NCBI RefSeq assembly: GCF_014650715.1
Contig: NZ_BMVM01000004.1
Span: forward strand, 248,001 to 312,000
Direction: 5' to 3'
DNA length: 64,000 nt
DNA from: Streptomyces bluensis
GTDB lineage: Bacteria > Actinomycetota > Actinomycetes > Streptomycetales > Streptomycetaceae
The notes below the pieces were generated by a model that was not told the DNA's origin, did not search any database, and worked only from the letters and a program-made list of their open reading frames with translations. Each line of letters begins with the position of its first letter. The first letter of the stretch is position 1. Of the stretch, positions 45,854-53,736 are shown piece after piece. The position numbers were made by a program, and so were the translations under genes.

Positions 45854-47239
45854 TCAGGCCTCCGTGCTGAGGAAGACGTTCTTGGTTTCCGTGAAGGCGG
45901 TGAGGGCGTCCGGGCCGAGCTCGCGCCCGATGCCCGACTGCTTGAAGCCGCCGAAGGGGGTCCAGTAGCGGACGCTGGAGTGGGAGTTGACGGACAGGTT
46001 GCCCGCGCGGACGGCCCGCGAGACGCGCAGCGCCCGGCCGACGTCGCGGGTCCAGAGCGAGCCGGAGAGGCCGTACGGCGTGTCGTTGGCGAGCCGGACG
46101 GCGTCCGCCTCGTCCTCGAAGGGCAGCACCACGGCCACCGGGCCGAAGACCTCCTCGACGGCCACGCGCGCGTGGGGCTCGACCGCGGTCAGGACGGTGG
46201 GCGGGAACCAGAAGCCGGGGCCTTCGGGAGCCTTGCCGCGGATGCCGGGCGCGCTGGAGTCGACGTAGGAACGGACGCGGTCCAGCTGGGTCCTGGAGAT
46301 CAGCGGGCCCATCTGGGTGCTCTCGTCGGCCGGGTCGCCGACGAGGACGGACTCGATGGCGGGCGCGAGGAGGCCGAGGAAGCGGTCGTACACGGACCGC
46401 TGCACGAGGATGCGGGTGCGGGCGCAGCAGTCCTGGCCGGAGTTGTCGAGGAACGACATGGGGGTCGCCGCGGCGGCGGCCTCGATGTCGGCGTCGGCGA
46501 AGACGATGTTGGGACTCTTGCCGCCGAGTTCGAGGGTGACCCTCTTGAGCAGGGCGGAGCCTTTCGCCAGCACCTGTTTGCCCACGGCGGTCGACCCGGT
46601 GAACACGATCTTCGCCACACCGGGGTGCTCGACGAGCGCGCTGCCCGCGACGGGCCCGTGGCCGGGCAGCACCTGGAACAGCCCTTCAGGGAGCCCCGCC
46701 TCCAGGGCGAGTTCGGCGAGGCGGAGTGCGGTGAGCGGGGTCGTCTCGGCGGGCTTGAGGAGCACCGCGTTGCCGGCCGCGAGCGCGGGGGCGGTGCCCC
46801 AGGCGGCGATGGGCATCGGGAAGTTCCAGGGCGCGATCACGCCCACCACGCCGAGGGGTTCGTGGAACGTGACGTCGAGGCCGCCCGCGACCGGGATCTG
46901 GCGTCCGGTCAGGCGCTCGACGCCGCCGGCCGCGTAGTCGAGCAGGTCGCGGACGTTGCCCGCCTCCCAGCGGGCGTTGCCGACGGTGTGACCGGCCTGG
47001 CGGACCTCCAGCTGGGCCAGCTCCTCGATGTGCTGGTCCACGGTCGCGGCGAAGCGGCGCAGGAGCCGGGCGCGGTCGCCCGGCGCGAGGGCGGCCCACC
47101 CGGTCTGTGCCGTCGCCGCCCGCGCCACCGCCGCGTCCACGTCCTCGGCCGTGGTGGCCGGGACGGTGGCGACGACCTCCTCGGTGGCCGGATTGAGTAC
47201 CTGGAGCTCGTGCTCGTACGACAAGGAAGGACCTCTCAC
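45854..47239 (-). CDS. NAD(P)-dependent aldehyde dehydrogenase
   Basis: A 461-aa ALDH superfamily enzyme with Glu in LELGGKSPN, catalytic Cys in NSGQDCCARTRI, the cofactor segment FTGSTAVGKQV and C-terminal PFGGFKQSGIGRELG. The last resembles betaine/gamma-aminobutyraldehyde dehydrogenases. It overlaps the GlnA4-like gene by 4 nt and precedes the SDR by 7 bp. Likely role: oxidation of a gamma-glutamyl-aminoaldehyde to the acid, like PuuC in putrescine breakdown. Confidence 0.9.
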   Translation of the reverse strand: MRGPSLSYEHELQVLNPATEEVVATVPATTAEDVDAAVARAATAQTGWAALAPGDRARLLRRFAATVDQHIEELAQLEVRQAGHTVGNARWEAGNVRDLLDYAAGGVERLTGRQIPVAGGLDVTFHEPLGVVGVIAPWNFPMPIAAWGTAPALAAGNAVLLKPAETTPLTALRLAELALEAGLPEGLFQVLPGHGPVAGSALVEHPGVAKIVFTGSTAVGKQVLAKGSALLKRVTLELGGKSPNIVFADADIEAAAAATPMSFLDNSGQDCCARTRILVQRSVYDRFLGLLAPAIESVLVGDPADESTQMGPLISRTQLDRVRSYVDSSAPGIRGKAPEGPGFWFPPTVLTAVEPHARVAVEEVFGPVAVVLPFEDEADAVRLANDTPYGLSGSLWTRDVGRALRVSRAVRAGNLSVNSHSSVRYWTPFGGFKQSGIGRELGPDALTAFTETKNVFLSTEA

Positions 47240-48606
47240 ATGCGTTCGAAGGAGCGGCGCAGCTCCCAGTCGGTCACCGCGGCGTCGAAGGCCTCCAGCT
47301 CGACGCGTGCCATGTTGCGGTAGTGCGCGACCACCTCGTCACCGAAGGCGGCCTTGGCGATGGGGCTGTTCTCCCAGAGCTCGGCTGCCTCGCGCAGGGT
47401 GGTGGGCACATGGGCGTAGTCGGCGGCGTACGCGTTCCCGGGACATGCCCCGGGGAGCTCCAGCTCCTGTTCGATGCCGTGGAGCCCGGCCGCGACGAGG
47501 CCCGCGACGGCGAGGTGCGGGTTGACGTCGCCGCCGGGGAGCCGGTTCTCGAACCGCAGGGAGCGGCCGTGCCCGACGACCCGGAGCGCGCACGTCCGGT
47601 TGTCGTGGCCCCAGGCGACGGCGGTCGGGGCGAAGGACCCCGGCTGGAACCGCTTGTAGGAGTTGATGTGGGGTGCGTACAGCAGCGCGAAGTCCCGGAG
47701 CGCGGCGAGCTGTCCGGCGAGGAAGTGCCGCATGAGGGGCGACATGCCGTCGGGGTCGTCCGCGGAACCGGCCATGGCGTTCGTCCCGTCCGGGCCCGCC
47801 AGCGACAGGTGGATGTGGCAGGAGTTGCCCTCGCGCTCGTTGTACTTGGCCATGAAGGTCAGCGACACGCCCTCCTGGGCGGCGATCTCCTTGGCGCCGG
47901 TCTTGTAGACGGCGTGCTGGTCGCAGGTGACCAGGGCCTCGTCGTACTTGAAGGCGATCTCGTGCTGGCCGGGGTTGCACTCGCCCTTGGCGGACTCGAC
48001 GGTCAGGCCGGCCCCCGCCATCTCGTTCCTGATGCGCCGCAACAGGGGTTCGATACGGCCGGTGCCGAGCACCGAGTAGTCGATGTTGTACTGGTTGGCC
48101 GGGGTGAGCCCCCGGTAGCCGGCGTCCCAGGCCTGCTCGTAGGTGTCCCTGAAGACGATGAATTCGAGCTCGGTGCCGACCTGGGCGGTGTAGCCGAGCT
48201 CGGCGAGCCGGTCCAACTGCCGGCGCAGGATCTGCCGGGGAGCGGCCACGACGGGTGAGCCGTCGTTCCAGGCGAGGTCCGCGATGAGCATCGCCGTGCC
48301 CTCGTTCCAGGGCACCCGGCGCAGTGTGCTCAGGTCGGGGTGCATCGCGAAGTCGCCGTAGCCCCGGTCCCAGGAGGACATCTCGTATCCGTCGACGGTG
48401 TTCATCTCGGTGTCGACGGCGAGCAGGTAGTTGCAGCCTTCCGTGCCGTGCTCAAGCACCTCGTCGAGGAAGAAGCGCGCGGCGAACCGCTTGCCCTGGA
48501 GACGCCCCTGCATGTCGGGGAAGGCCAGGACGACGGTGTCGATCTCGCCACCCGCGACGAGGGCGTGCAGCTCCTCGATACCGAGCGGGGCTGTGCGGTC
48601 TGCCAC
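47236..48606 (-). CDS. glnA4: Glutamine-synthetase-like gamma-glutamylamine ligase (GlnA4-type)
   Basis: A 456-aa member of the GS family, shorter than GlnA. It keeps the ATP/metal motifs (GTELEFIVF, GECNPGQHEIAFKYD, NSCHIHLSL) but has FENRLPGGDVNPHLA instead of the GS RxEFR pattern. The N-terminal ammonium-site region is also changed (NTVDGYEMSSW). These differences mark gamma-glutamylpolyamine/ethanolamine ligases. The S. coelicolor GlnA4 protein, encoded in a similar neighbourhood, makes gamma-glutamylethanolamide. GTG start behind GAAGGAGG. First gene of a three-gene operon, divergent from a FadR-type regulator. Confidence 0.85.
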   Translation of the reverse strand: MADRTAPLGIEELHALVAGGEIDTVVLAFPDMQGRLQGKRFAARFFLDEVLEHGTEGCNYLLAVDTEMNTVDGYEMSSWDRGYGDFAMHPDLSTLRRVPWNEGTAMLIADLAWNDGSPVVAAPRQILRRQLDRLAELGYTAQVGTELEFIVFRDTYEQAWDAGYRGLTPANQYNIDYSVLGTGRIEPLLRRIRNEMAGAGLTVESAKGECNPGQHEIAFKYDEALVTCDQHAVYKTGAKEIAAQEGVSLTFMAKYNEREGNSCHIHLSLAGPDGTNAMAGSADDPDGMSPLMRHFLAGQLAALRDFALLYAPHINSYKRFQPGSFAPTAVAWGHDNRTCALRVVGHGRSLRFENRLPGGDVNPHLAVAGLVAAGLHGIEQELELPGACPGNAYAADYAHVPTTLREAAELWENSPIAKAAFGDEVVAHYRNMARVELEAFDAAVTDWELRRSFERM

Positions 48607-48617
48607 GGGAGGGCCTC

Positions 48618-48644
48618 CTTCGGGCGTCTTCGGGCTTCTTCGGG
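48618..48644. repeat. Three direct CTTCGGG repeats at 10-bp period in the glnA4 leader
   Basis: CTTCGGG occurs at 48618, 48628 and 48638, exactly one helical turn apart, between the divergent glnA4 and FadR-type genes. It could be a regulator binding array or simple slippage. Confidence 0.4.
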
Positions 48645-48744
48645 TTATTGGGCCTTCACGGCTGGCTGCTTACGGCTTCATCACCCGGACCGAGAGCCCT
48701 AAGGTATTGCGGAGAACCATTGCTTGGGAAGGGGGCACGGCGAG

Positions 48745-49479
48745 ATGTCGGCGCATCCTGACGGCGGCCCGGACGACGGACTGACCCCGGTGCTGCGGCC
48801 GGTACGGGCGGGCAACGGCTTCGAGGAGGCCCTGGAGCAGATCCTGCAGGTCGTACGGCTGGGCCTGGTCCCCGGCGGCGAGCGGCTGCCCGCGGAGCGG
48901 GAGCTGGCGGAGCGGCTCGGGATCAGCCGGGTCACGCTCCGCGAGGTCCTCAAGGTGCTCCAGGACGAGGGGCTGGTGGAGTCGCGGCGCGGACGGTACG
49001 GCGGTACGTTCGTGCTCCCCCGGAGCGGCGCGGGCGGCGGGGACGAGCTGCGGCGCCGTGTCGCGCGGACCGACATCGAGGACGTGCTGCGTTTCCGCGA
49101 GGTCCTGGACGTGGGCGCGGCCGGGCTGTGCGCGTCCCACGGCCCGGCCGTGGAGCAGGCGGACCGCCTGCGTGAGGCGCTGGCCCGCACCCGGGACGCG
49201 CCCCTGACCGAGTACCGCCGCCTGGACACCCTCTTCCACCTCACCCTCGCCGAGCTGAGCGGCTCCCCGTCCCTCACGGCCCAGTACGCGGCCGTCCGCG
49301 CCACCGTCAACGACCTGCTGGACTGCATCCCCCTGCTGGTCCGGAACCTGGAGCACTCACAGCGCCAGCACGGCGCGATCGTCGAGGCGGTGCTGGACGG
49401 TGACGCGGACGGGGCGCGGGAGATGATGCGGGAGCACTGCGCGGGGACGGCGGCGCTGTTGCGGGGGTTCTTGGCTTGA
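48745..49479 (+). CDS. FadR/GntR-family transcriptional regulator
   Basis: A 244-aa regulator with an N-terminal winged helix (GGERLPAERELAERLGISRV then TLREVLKVLQDEGLVESRRG) and an FCD ligand domain (LRFREVLDVGAAGL; RRLDTLFHLTLAELSG; HGAIVEAVLDGDADGAREMM) with metal-binding-type Asp/His residues. ATG 48745 follows AAGGGGG; a TTG seven codons earlier lacks one. It is divergent from glnA4 across 138 bp and most likely controls that operon in response to an amine or its gamma-glutamyl derivative. Confidence 0.88.
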   Translation: MSAHPDGGPDDGLTPVLRPVRAGNGFEEALEQILQVVRLGLVPGGERLPAERELAERLGISRVTLREVLKVLQDEGLVESRRGRYGGTFVLPRSGAGGGDELRRRVARTDIEDVLRFREVLDVGAAGLCASHGPAVEQADRLREALARTRDAPLTEYRRLDTLFHLTLAELSGSPSLTAQYAAVRATVNDLLDCIPLLVRNLEHSQRQHGAIVEAVLDGDADGAREMMREHCAGTAALLRGFLA

Positions 49480-49608
49480 AGGGGGGACGGGCCGGGTCGA
49501 GTGGGTGGGGGCGTGCCATGGGTTGGAGCTTGCCCTTGGTTGGCCGTTGCCCTTCGTTGGGGCTTGCCTTCCACCGTGCACCCCGCAAAGGTATGAACGT
49601 GCCCCATT

Positions 49609-49622
49609 GAGGACGCGTCCTC
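49609..49622. promoter_or_regulatory. Candidate operator GAGGACGCGTCCTC
   Basis: Perfect 14-bp palindrome 22 nt upstream of the amidotransferase-like gene. It overlaps where its promoter or leader should be, and no regulator is assigned. Confidence 0.35.
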
Positions 49623-49643
49623 TTGAGTGTGAGGGAGAACCGC

Positions 49644-50324
49644 GTGGCCAGGCCGCTGATCGGTGTGAGTACGTATCTGGAGTCCGGTGCGCGCTGGGGC
49701 GTCTGGGAGCTGGAGGCCGCGCTGCTGCCGGTCGGCTACCCGCGGCTCGTTCAGGCGGCGGGCGGGCTGGCCGCGATGCTGCCGCCGGACGACCCGTCGT
49801 ACGCCGCCGAGACGGTCGCCCGCCTCGACGGCCTGGTGATCGCGGGCGGTCCCGACGTCGACCCCGCCCGCTACGGAGCCGAGCGCTCCCCGCGCACCGG
49901 TCCGCCCGCGCCGGAACGCGACGCCTGGGAGCTCGCCCTGATCCGCGCCGCGCTGGCCGCCGGTACCCCGCTCCTGGGCATCTGCCGTGGAATGCAGCTC
50001 CTCAACGTGGCCCTCGGTGGAACGCTGATCCAGCACCTGGACGGTCATGTCAACCAGGTCGGCGTGTTCGGCCCCCACACGGTGAAGCCCGTTCCCGGCA
50101 CCCTGTACGCGGACATCGCGCCCGAGGGCACCGCCGTGCCGACGTACCACCACCAGGCGGTGGACCGCCTCGGCGAGGGGCTCATCGCGTCGGCGCACGC
50201 GGACGACGGGACCGTGGAGGCGGTCGAGCTGCCCGGTCAGGCATGGGTGCTGGGCGTCCAGTGGCACCCGGAGATGGGCGAGGACACCCGAGTGATGCGC
50301 GCCCTCACCCGAGCCGCTTCCTGA
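49644..50324 (+). CDS. Class I glutamine amidotransferase-like (peptidase C26) gamma-glutamyl hydrolase
   Basis: A 226-aa C26-family hydrolase with nucleophile Cys in LLGICRGMQLLN, catalytic His-Glu in VQWHPEMGED and the GGPDVDPARYG loop, as in PuuD (gamma-glutamyl-GABA hydrolase). The start is GTG 49644 behind GAGGGAG; a TTG seven codons earlier gives a non-conserved extension. Located beside the GlnA4-type operon, it probably releases glutamate from the final gamma-glutamyl acid. A MITE-like element begins 15 bp after the stop. Confidence 0.88.
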   Translation: MARPLIGVSTYLESGARWGVWELEAALLPVGYPRLVQAAGGLAAMLPPDDPSYAAETVARLDGLVIAGGPDVDPARYGAERSPRTGPPAPERDAWELALIRAALAAGTPLLGICRGMQLLNVALGGTLIQHLDGHVNQVGVFGPHTVKPVPGTLYADIAPEGTAVPTYHHQAVDRLGEGLIASAHADDGTVEAVELPGQAWVLGVQWHPEMGEDTRVMRALTRAAS

Positions 50325-50338
50325 GCCACTCACCCCTG

Positions 50339-50500
50339 GGTCCTGTCGTCAAACTCCCGTCGTCCGCCCGCAGGGCGGGCCGCGCGGCGTCAGGTGCGGC
50401 GAGTGGGGGTACCTCCCACGCCCGGTACCTCCCCCGCCCTTAAGGCAGTGGGGGAGCGTGCATGGCGCCGCGCGGCAGGCCGGAGTTTGACGACAGGACC
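50339..50500. mobile_element. MITE-like inverted-repeat element, copy 2
   Basis: A 162-bp element with 19-bp perfect terminal inverted repeats (50339-50357, beginning GGTCCTGTCGTCAAAC, and 50482-50500). It shares ends and the internal TTAAGG palindrome with the 242-bp copy at 26552. It is shorter because one internal palindrome unit and the GTACTGGATGTAC hairpin are missing. Flanks are CTGG on the left and CTAG on the right. The right end overlaps the TAG stop of the LysR gene. Confidence 0.75.
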
Positions 50501-51444
50501 TAGCGGCTCCGGGTCAACGCCAGCAAGTCCCGCCCGGGCCCCGTGGGCCGATGCCCCGTGGGCCACACCGCTCGCAGGGACCGCCGCAGGTGGACACCGT
50601 CCAGGGGAACGCTCACCAGGCGCCGGGCCGACAGTTCCTCGCCGAGGGCCAGTTCGCTCAGTACGGCGGGCCCCGCACCGCTCACCGCCGCCGCCTTGAC
50701 CGCGGTCGTCGAGGACAACTCGATCAGCGGCCGGGCCAGACCCCCCAGCGCCGCGTCCAGAACCTGACGCGTACCTGATCCTTCCTCCCGCAGGATCAGC
50801 GGAGTCGCTGCCAGCTCGCCCGCGTCCAGCGGCTTACGGCGCCGTGCCCACGGGTGCCGCGGCGCGGTCACCACGATCAGATGGTCATGGGCGACGACCG
50901 CCGAGTCCAGGCCGGCCGGCACGCTCACCCCCTCCACGAATCCCAGGTCCGCCTCCCCCGCCAGCAACCGCTCCGCGACGACCGCCGAGTTGCCCGCGAG
51001 CAGCGACACCGCCGTGTCCGGCCGCTGCGCGCGCAGGGTGATGAGCCAGCCCGGCAGCAGGTACTCCGCGATGGTCATGCTCGCGGCGACACGCAGCCGG
51101 GAGTCTCGCCGGTCCCTGAGCGCCTGCGCCCCGGCGTCGAACGCCTCGGCCGCCTCCACGACCCGCCGCGCCCAGTCCGTGACCAGCGCTCCGGCGTCCG
51201 TGAGCCGCGAGCCCTGGGGTGACCGGTCGACCAGGGCCACGCCGAGCTGCCGTTCCATGGAACGGATCCGGCTGCTGGCCGCCGGCTGCGTGACGCCCAG
51301 TTCTCGCGCGGCCCTCCCGAGCGACCCGAGGCGTGCCACTGCCAGCAACAGCTCCAGCGCCCCGAGATCCGGCACCCGGTGGGCGAGCCCGCCGCGCGGC
51401 ACGGCGGCTGCGCCCGCCTGCTCTTCAGCTCTGCCCTTGCCCAT
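50500..51444 (-). CDS. LysR-family transcriptional regulator
   Basis: A 314-aa LysR protein. The winged HTH is at about residues 28-87 (LGALELLLAVARLGSLGRAA then ELGVTQPAASSRIRSMERQL) and a periplasmic-binding-like effector domain follows (LRVAASMTIAEYLLPGWL). Its stop codon TAG lies at the end of MITE-like copy 2. No divergent target gene is adjacent, so the regulon is unknown. The effector domain resembles CysB/CbbR-type sensors only in general terms. Confidence 0.88.
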   Translation of the reverse strand: MGKGRAEEQAGAAAVPRGGLAHRVPDLGALELLLAVARLGSLGRAARELGVTQPAASSRIRSMERQLGVALVDRSPQGSRLTDAGALVTDWARRVVEAAEAFDAGAQALRDRRDSRLRVAASMTIAEYLLPGWLITLRAQRPDTAVSLLAGNSAVVAERLLAGEADLGFVEGVSVPAGLDSAVVAHDHLIVVTAPRHPWARRRKPLDAGELAATPLILREEGSGTRQVLDAALGGLARPLIELSSTTAVKAAAVSGAGPAVLSELALGEELSARRLVSVPLDGVHLRRSLRAVWPTGHRPTGPGRDLLALTRSR

Positions 51445-51492
51445 AAATCCAGCTTATGTCTTACGGTCGCGGGGACTCCGTGGTGGGGCAGG

Positions 51493-52215
51493 TCAGCGGT
51501 GAGCTGCTCGCAGCGCCCCGGCCAGCACCCTCGGCGCCTCCACCAGCGACGGCCCGTACCAGGTGAGATGACGTCCGCTGACGAGCGCGCACGGCACTCC
51601 CGTGAACGCCTCGGGCCCGTCGTCGGCGGTGAAGCGGTACGGCTCGTCGGGCAGGACGACGACGTCGGGCCCGGCGGCCCGCAGGTCATCGACGGGGACG
51701 CGGGGGTAACGGTCCGCGTGCGTCGCGTACAGGTTGTCCACACCGAGCCGCGCCAGGACGTCCCCCGCGAAGGTGTCCCGGCCGAGAACCATCCAGGGGC
51801 GACGCCAGACCGGCACCACGGCGGTCCTGCGGTGTTCGGGAGACGGCAGCCGGGACCAGGCCTCCTCCGCCTCGTCCAGCCATCGCGGCCGCGTCGGCGC
51901 CCGGCACGCCCGCAGCACCCGCTCCAGCTCACGGAAGGCCTGCGGGACGTCCCGTACCTCGGTGACGAGGACCTCGACGCCCGCCTCCCGCAGGGCCGTC
52001 AGGTCGGGCTCGCGGTTCTCCTCCTCGTTGGCGATCACCAGATCGGGTGACAGTGCGACGATCCGGCCGGTCTTCGGGTTCTTGGTGCCGCCGATCCGTA
52101 CGACGTCAAGATCCGCGGGGTGGGTGCACCAGTCGGTGGCACCGACCAGCGCGCCGGGCACCGAGACCGCCACGGCCTCGGTCAGGGAGGGGACGAGGGA
52201 GACGACACGGAGCAC
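51493..52215 (-). CDS. Helical-backbone metal-receptor (BtuF/cobalamin-binding-like) protein lacking a signal peptide
   Basis: A 240-aa protein with the class III substrate-binding fold pattern: RVVSLVPSLTEAV at the N-terminus, TDWCTHPADL, LSPDLVIANEEENREPDLTA and a C-terminal TWYGPSLVEAPRVL. These resemble BtuF-type vitamin B12 or siderophore-binding proteins. However, there is no signal sequence or lipobox and no transporter nearby, so it is presumably cytoplasmic and its role is unclear. The GTG start lies 6 bp after the XRE/cupin gene, so the two are co-transcribed. Confidence 0.78.
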   Translation of the reverse strand: MLRVVSLVPSLTEAVAVSVPGALVGATDWCTHPADLDVVRIGGTKNPKTGRIVALSPDLVIANEEENREPDLTALREAGVEVLVTEVRDVPQAFRELERVLRACRAPTRPRWLDEAEEAWSRLPSPEHRRTAVVPVWRRPWMVLGRDTFAGDVLARLGVDNLYATHADRYPRVPVDDLRAAGPDVVVLPDEPYRFTADDGPEAFTGVPCALVSGRHLTWYGPSLVEAPRVLAGALRAAHR

Positions 52216-52221
52216 GACGGG

Positions 52222-52800
52222 TCACGCACCGCGCCGGTGCCGGTCCTCCAGCGCCTCGATGTGGTCCGCCACGGCCACCACGATCACACGGGTGTCGGGC
52301 ACTGTCGCCCGCCACCGGTGCCGTACGCCGCCGGTCAGGTACAGCGTGTCACCACGGCCCAGCCGGTGGGCGCGGCCCTCCGCCTCGACCTCGACGGCAC
52401 CGTCGGCCACGTACATGAGCTCGTCGTTGCGGTGCTGGACCTCCCGGCCCTCGTCGTGGTCGCCGATGAACTCCATGGCATGCAGCTGGTGGTGTCCGCG
52501 CACCAAGGAGCGCGTGCTGGACTCGGTCGGCGCGATGGCCTCCGTGTCGGCGCGCACCACGTCGACACTGCACGCCGGGTCGGCCGCGGCGAGCAGGTCA
52601 ACGGCTGTCGTGCCGAGCGCGTCGGCGATGCGCTCCAGGGACGGCTTGCTGGGCCGTGCCCGCTCGTTCTCGACCTGGCTGAGGAAGGGAACCGACAGTC
52701 CGCTGCGTTCGGCCACGACGGCGAGCGTGAGCTCCAGTGTCCGGCGCCGCCGCCGGACGGCCGCGCCCACCCGAAGGGGCTGTTCTTTGTGGTCGCCCAT
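52222..52800 (-). CDS. XRE-type regulator with C-terminal cupin domain
   Basis: A 192-aa regulator: N-terminal helix-turn-helix (LAVVAERSGLSVPFLSQVEN then ERARPSKPSLERIADALG), and C-terminal cupin with EVQHRNDELMYVADGAVEVE and DTLYLTGGVRHRWR, carrying the metal-type His/Glu residues. Such proteins (PuuR-like) often control amine catabolism or other small-molecule pathways and bind the ligand in the cupin barrel. Operon partner of the metal-receptor gene. The palindrome at 52879-52891 lies 79 bp upstream. Confidence 0.87.
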   Translation of the reverse strand: MGDHKEQPLRVGAAVRRRRRTLELTLAVVAERSGLSVPFLSQVENERARPSKPSLERIADALGTTAVDLLAAADPACSVDVVRADTEAIAPTESSTRSLVRGHHQLHAMEFIGDHDEGREVQHRNDELMYVADGAVEVEAEGRAHRLGRGDTLYLTGGVRHRWRATVPDTRVIVVAVADHIEALEDRHRRGA

Positions 52801-53736
52801 CGCTCCGGCTCCCTCCTTCGCTCGTCGGTCGGCCGCTGCTCGATACGGCTGCTCCAGTCGGTACAGCCGTTACTGATACACCACTGTGGTGCTACTCATC
52901 CGGCTCACGTCGTCTGATGAGTTCTCTGCACCCTACGCATGTTCGGCAAACCGTTTCATAGGTCCGTCACATCGCTGACACACCGAGCGACGGTCAGGGT
53001 CACAGTTCACGCCAGCGGTGAGGCTGATCTGCCCGCACCACCGCCGCACCGTCCCGACGGGGCGAAGACGCTGACCAGGAGTGCGGGACGCCCCTCCGGG
53101 CCGGTGCGGAGGGTCTCGGACCGGTGGGCGGCGGCTGCGCTGCCGTCGGGGGCGTGGCCGCCCGTCCGGTCGGCGTGTCCGGTCCTGGGCCCGCGGGCGT
53201 ACGCCCGCGGGGCGGCGAGGTCGTGGTGTCATCGCCGGCCTCCGATCCGTACCGGCTCCGCGCCGCCGAGCCGGAGGCGTACGCGGTCGCCCATGTCGCC
53301 GCCCGGCCATCAGGCTGCCGGGGCGCGGTCTAGTCGATTGTCCGCCGTGGCCTGCCCGGTTGTGAAGTCGCGCAGAGTAGCGCGCGGTTGGCTGTCCGTG
53401 TCGCAGGGGCCGCCCGGCGCCGCCCCCACCGGCTCGACCGTGTCGCCGCGTGTCGTGGTGCTGCCGGGCTCGCTCGGCTCAGCGCACGTGCTCGTACATG
53501 GGTGCACGTGAGCCCAGGGCGCGTCGTACCTGCGGTCGGCGTGCGGCCCGCAGGGCCCCGATGCCCACGTGGCCGCGGACCTCGACGTGGTTGGCCGGAT
53601 CTTTCTCCCACGCCAGTGCGCAGCCGCCGGTGAAGTCGGCGGCGAGCGACGACCGCTGGACCGTTGCCGCCACGACGCGGACGTCGTGGCGGCGGGTCCC
53701 AGATGCACAGGTCTCCGGGCAGCTCCCGTGGGGCGG
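52801..53736. other. 936-bp stretch without a supportable gene
   Basis: Several overlapping frames are open on both strands, but all are Arg/Pro/Ala-rich, lack ribosome sites and match no family by eye. The right third (about 53310-53700) might be a decayed gene. The left end holds two inverted repeats: CACCACTGTGGTG at 52879-52891, and ACTCATC/GATGAGT at 52894-52922. The rest shows nothing. Confidence 0.45.
52879..52891. promoter_or_regulatory. Candidate operator CACCACTGTGGTG
   Basis: Perfect 6-1-6 palindrome upstream of the XRE/cupin regulator, immediately followed by a second inverted repeat (7 bp arms, 15-nt spacer, 52894-52922). Probable autoregulatory or promoter site. Confidence 0.4.
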
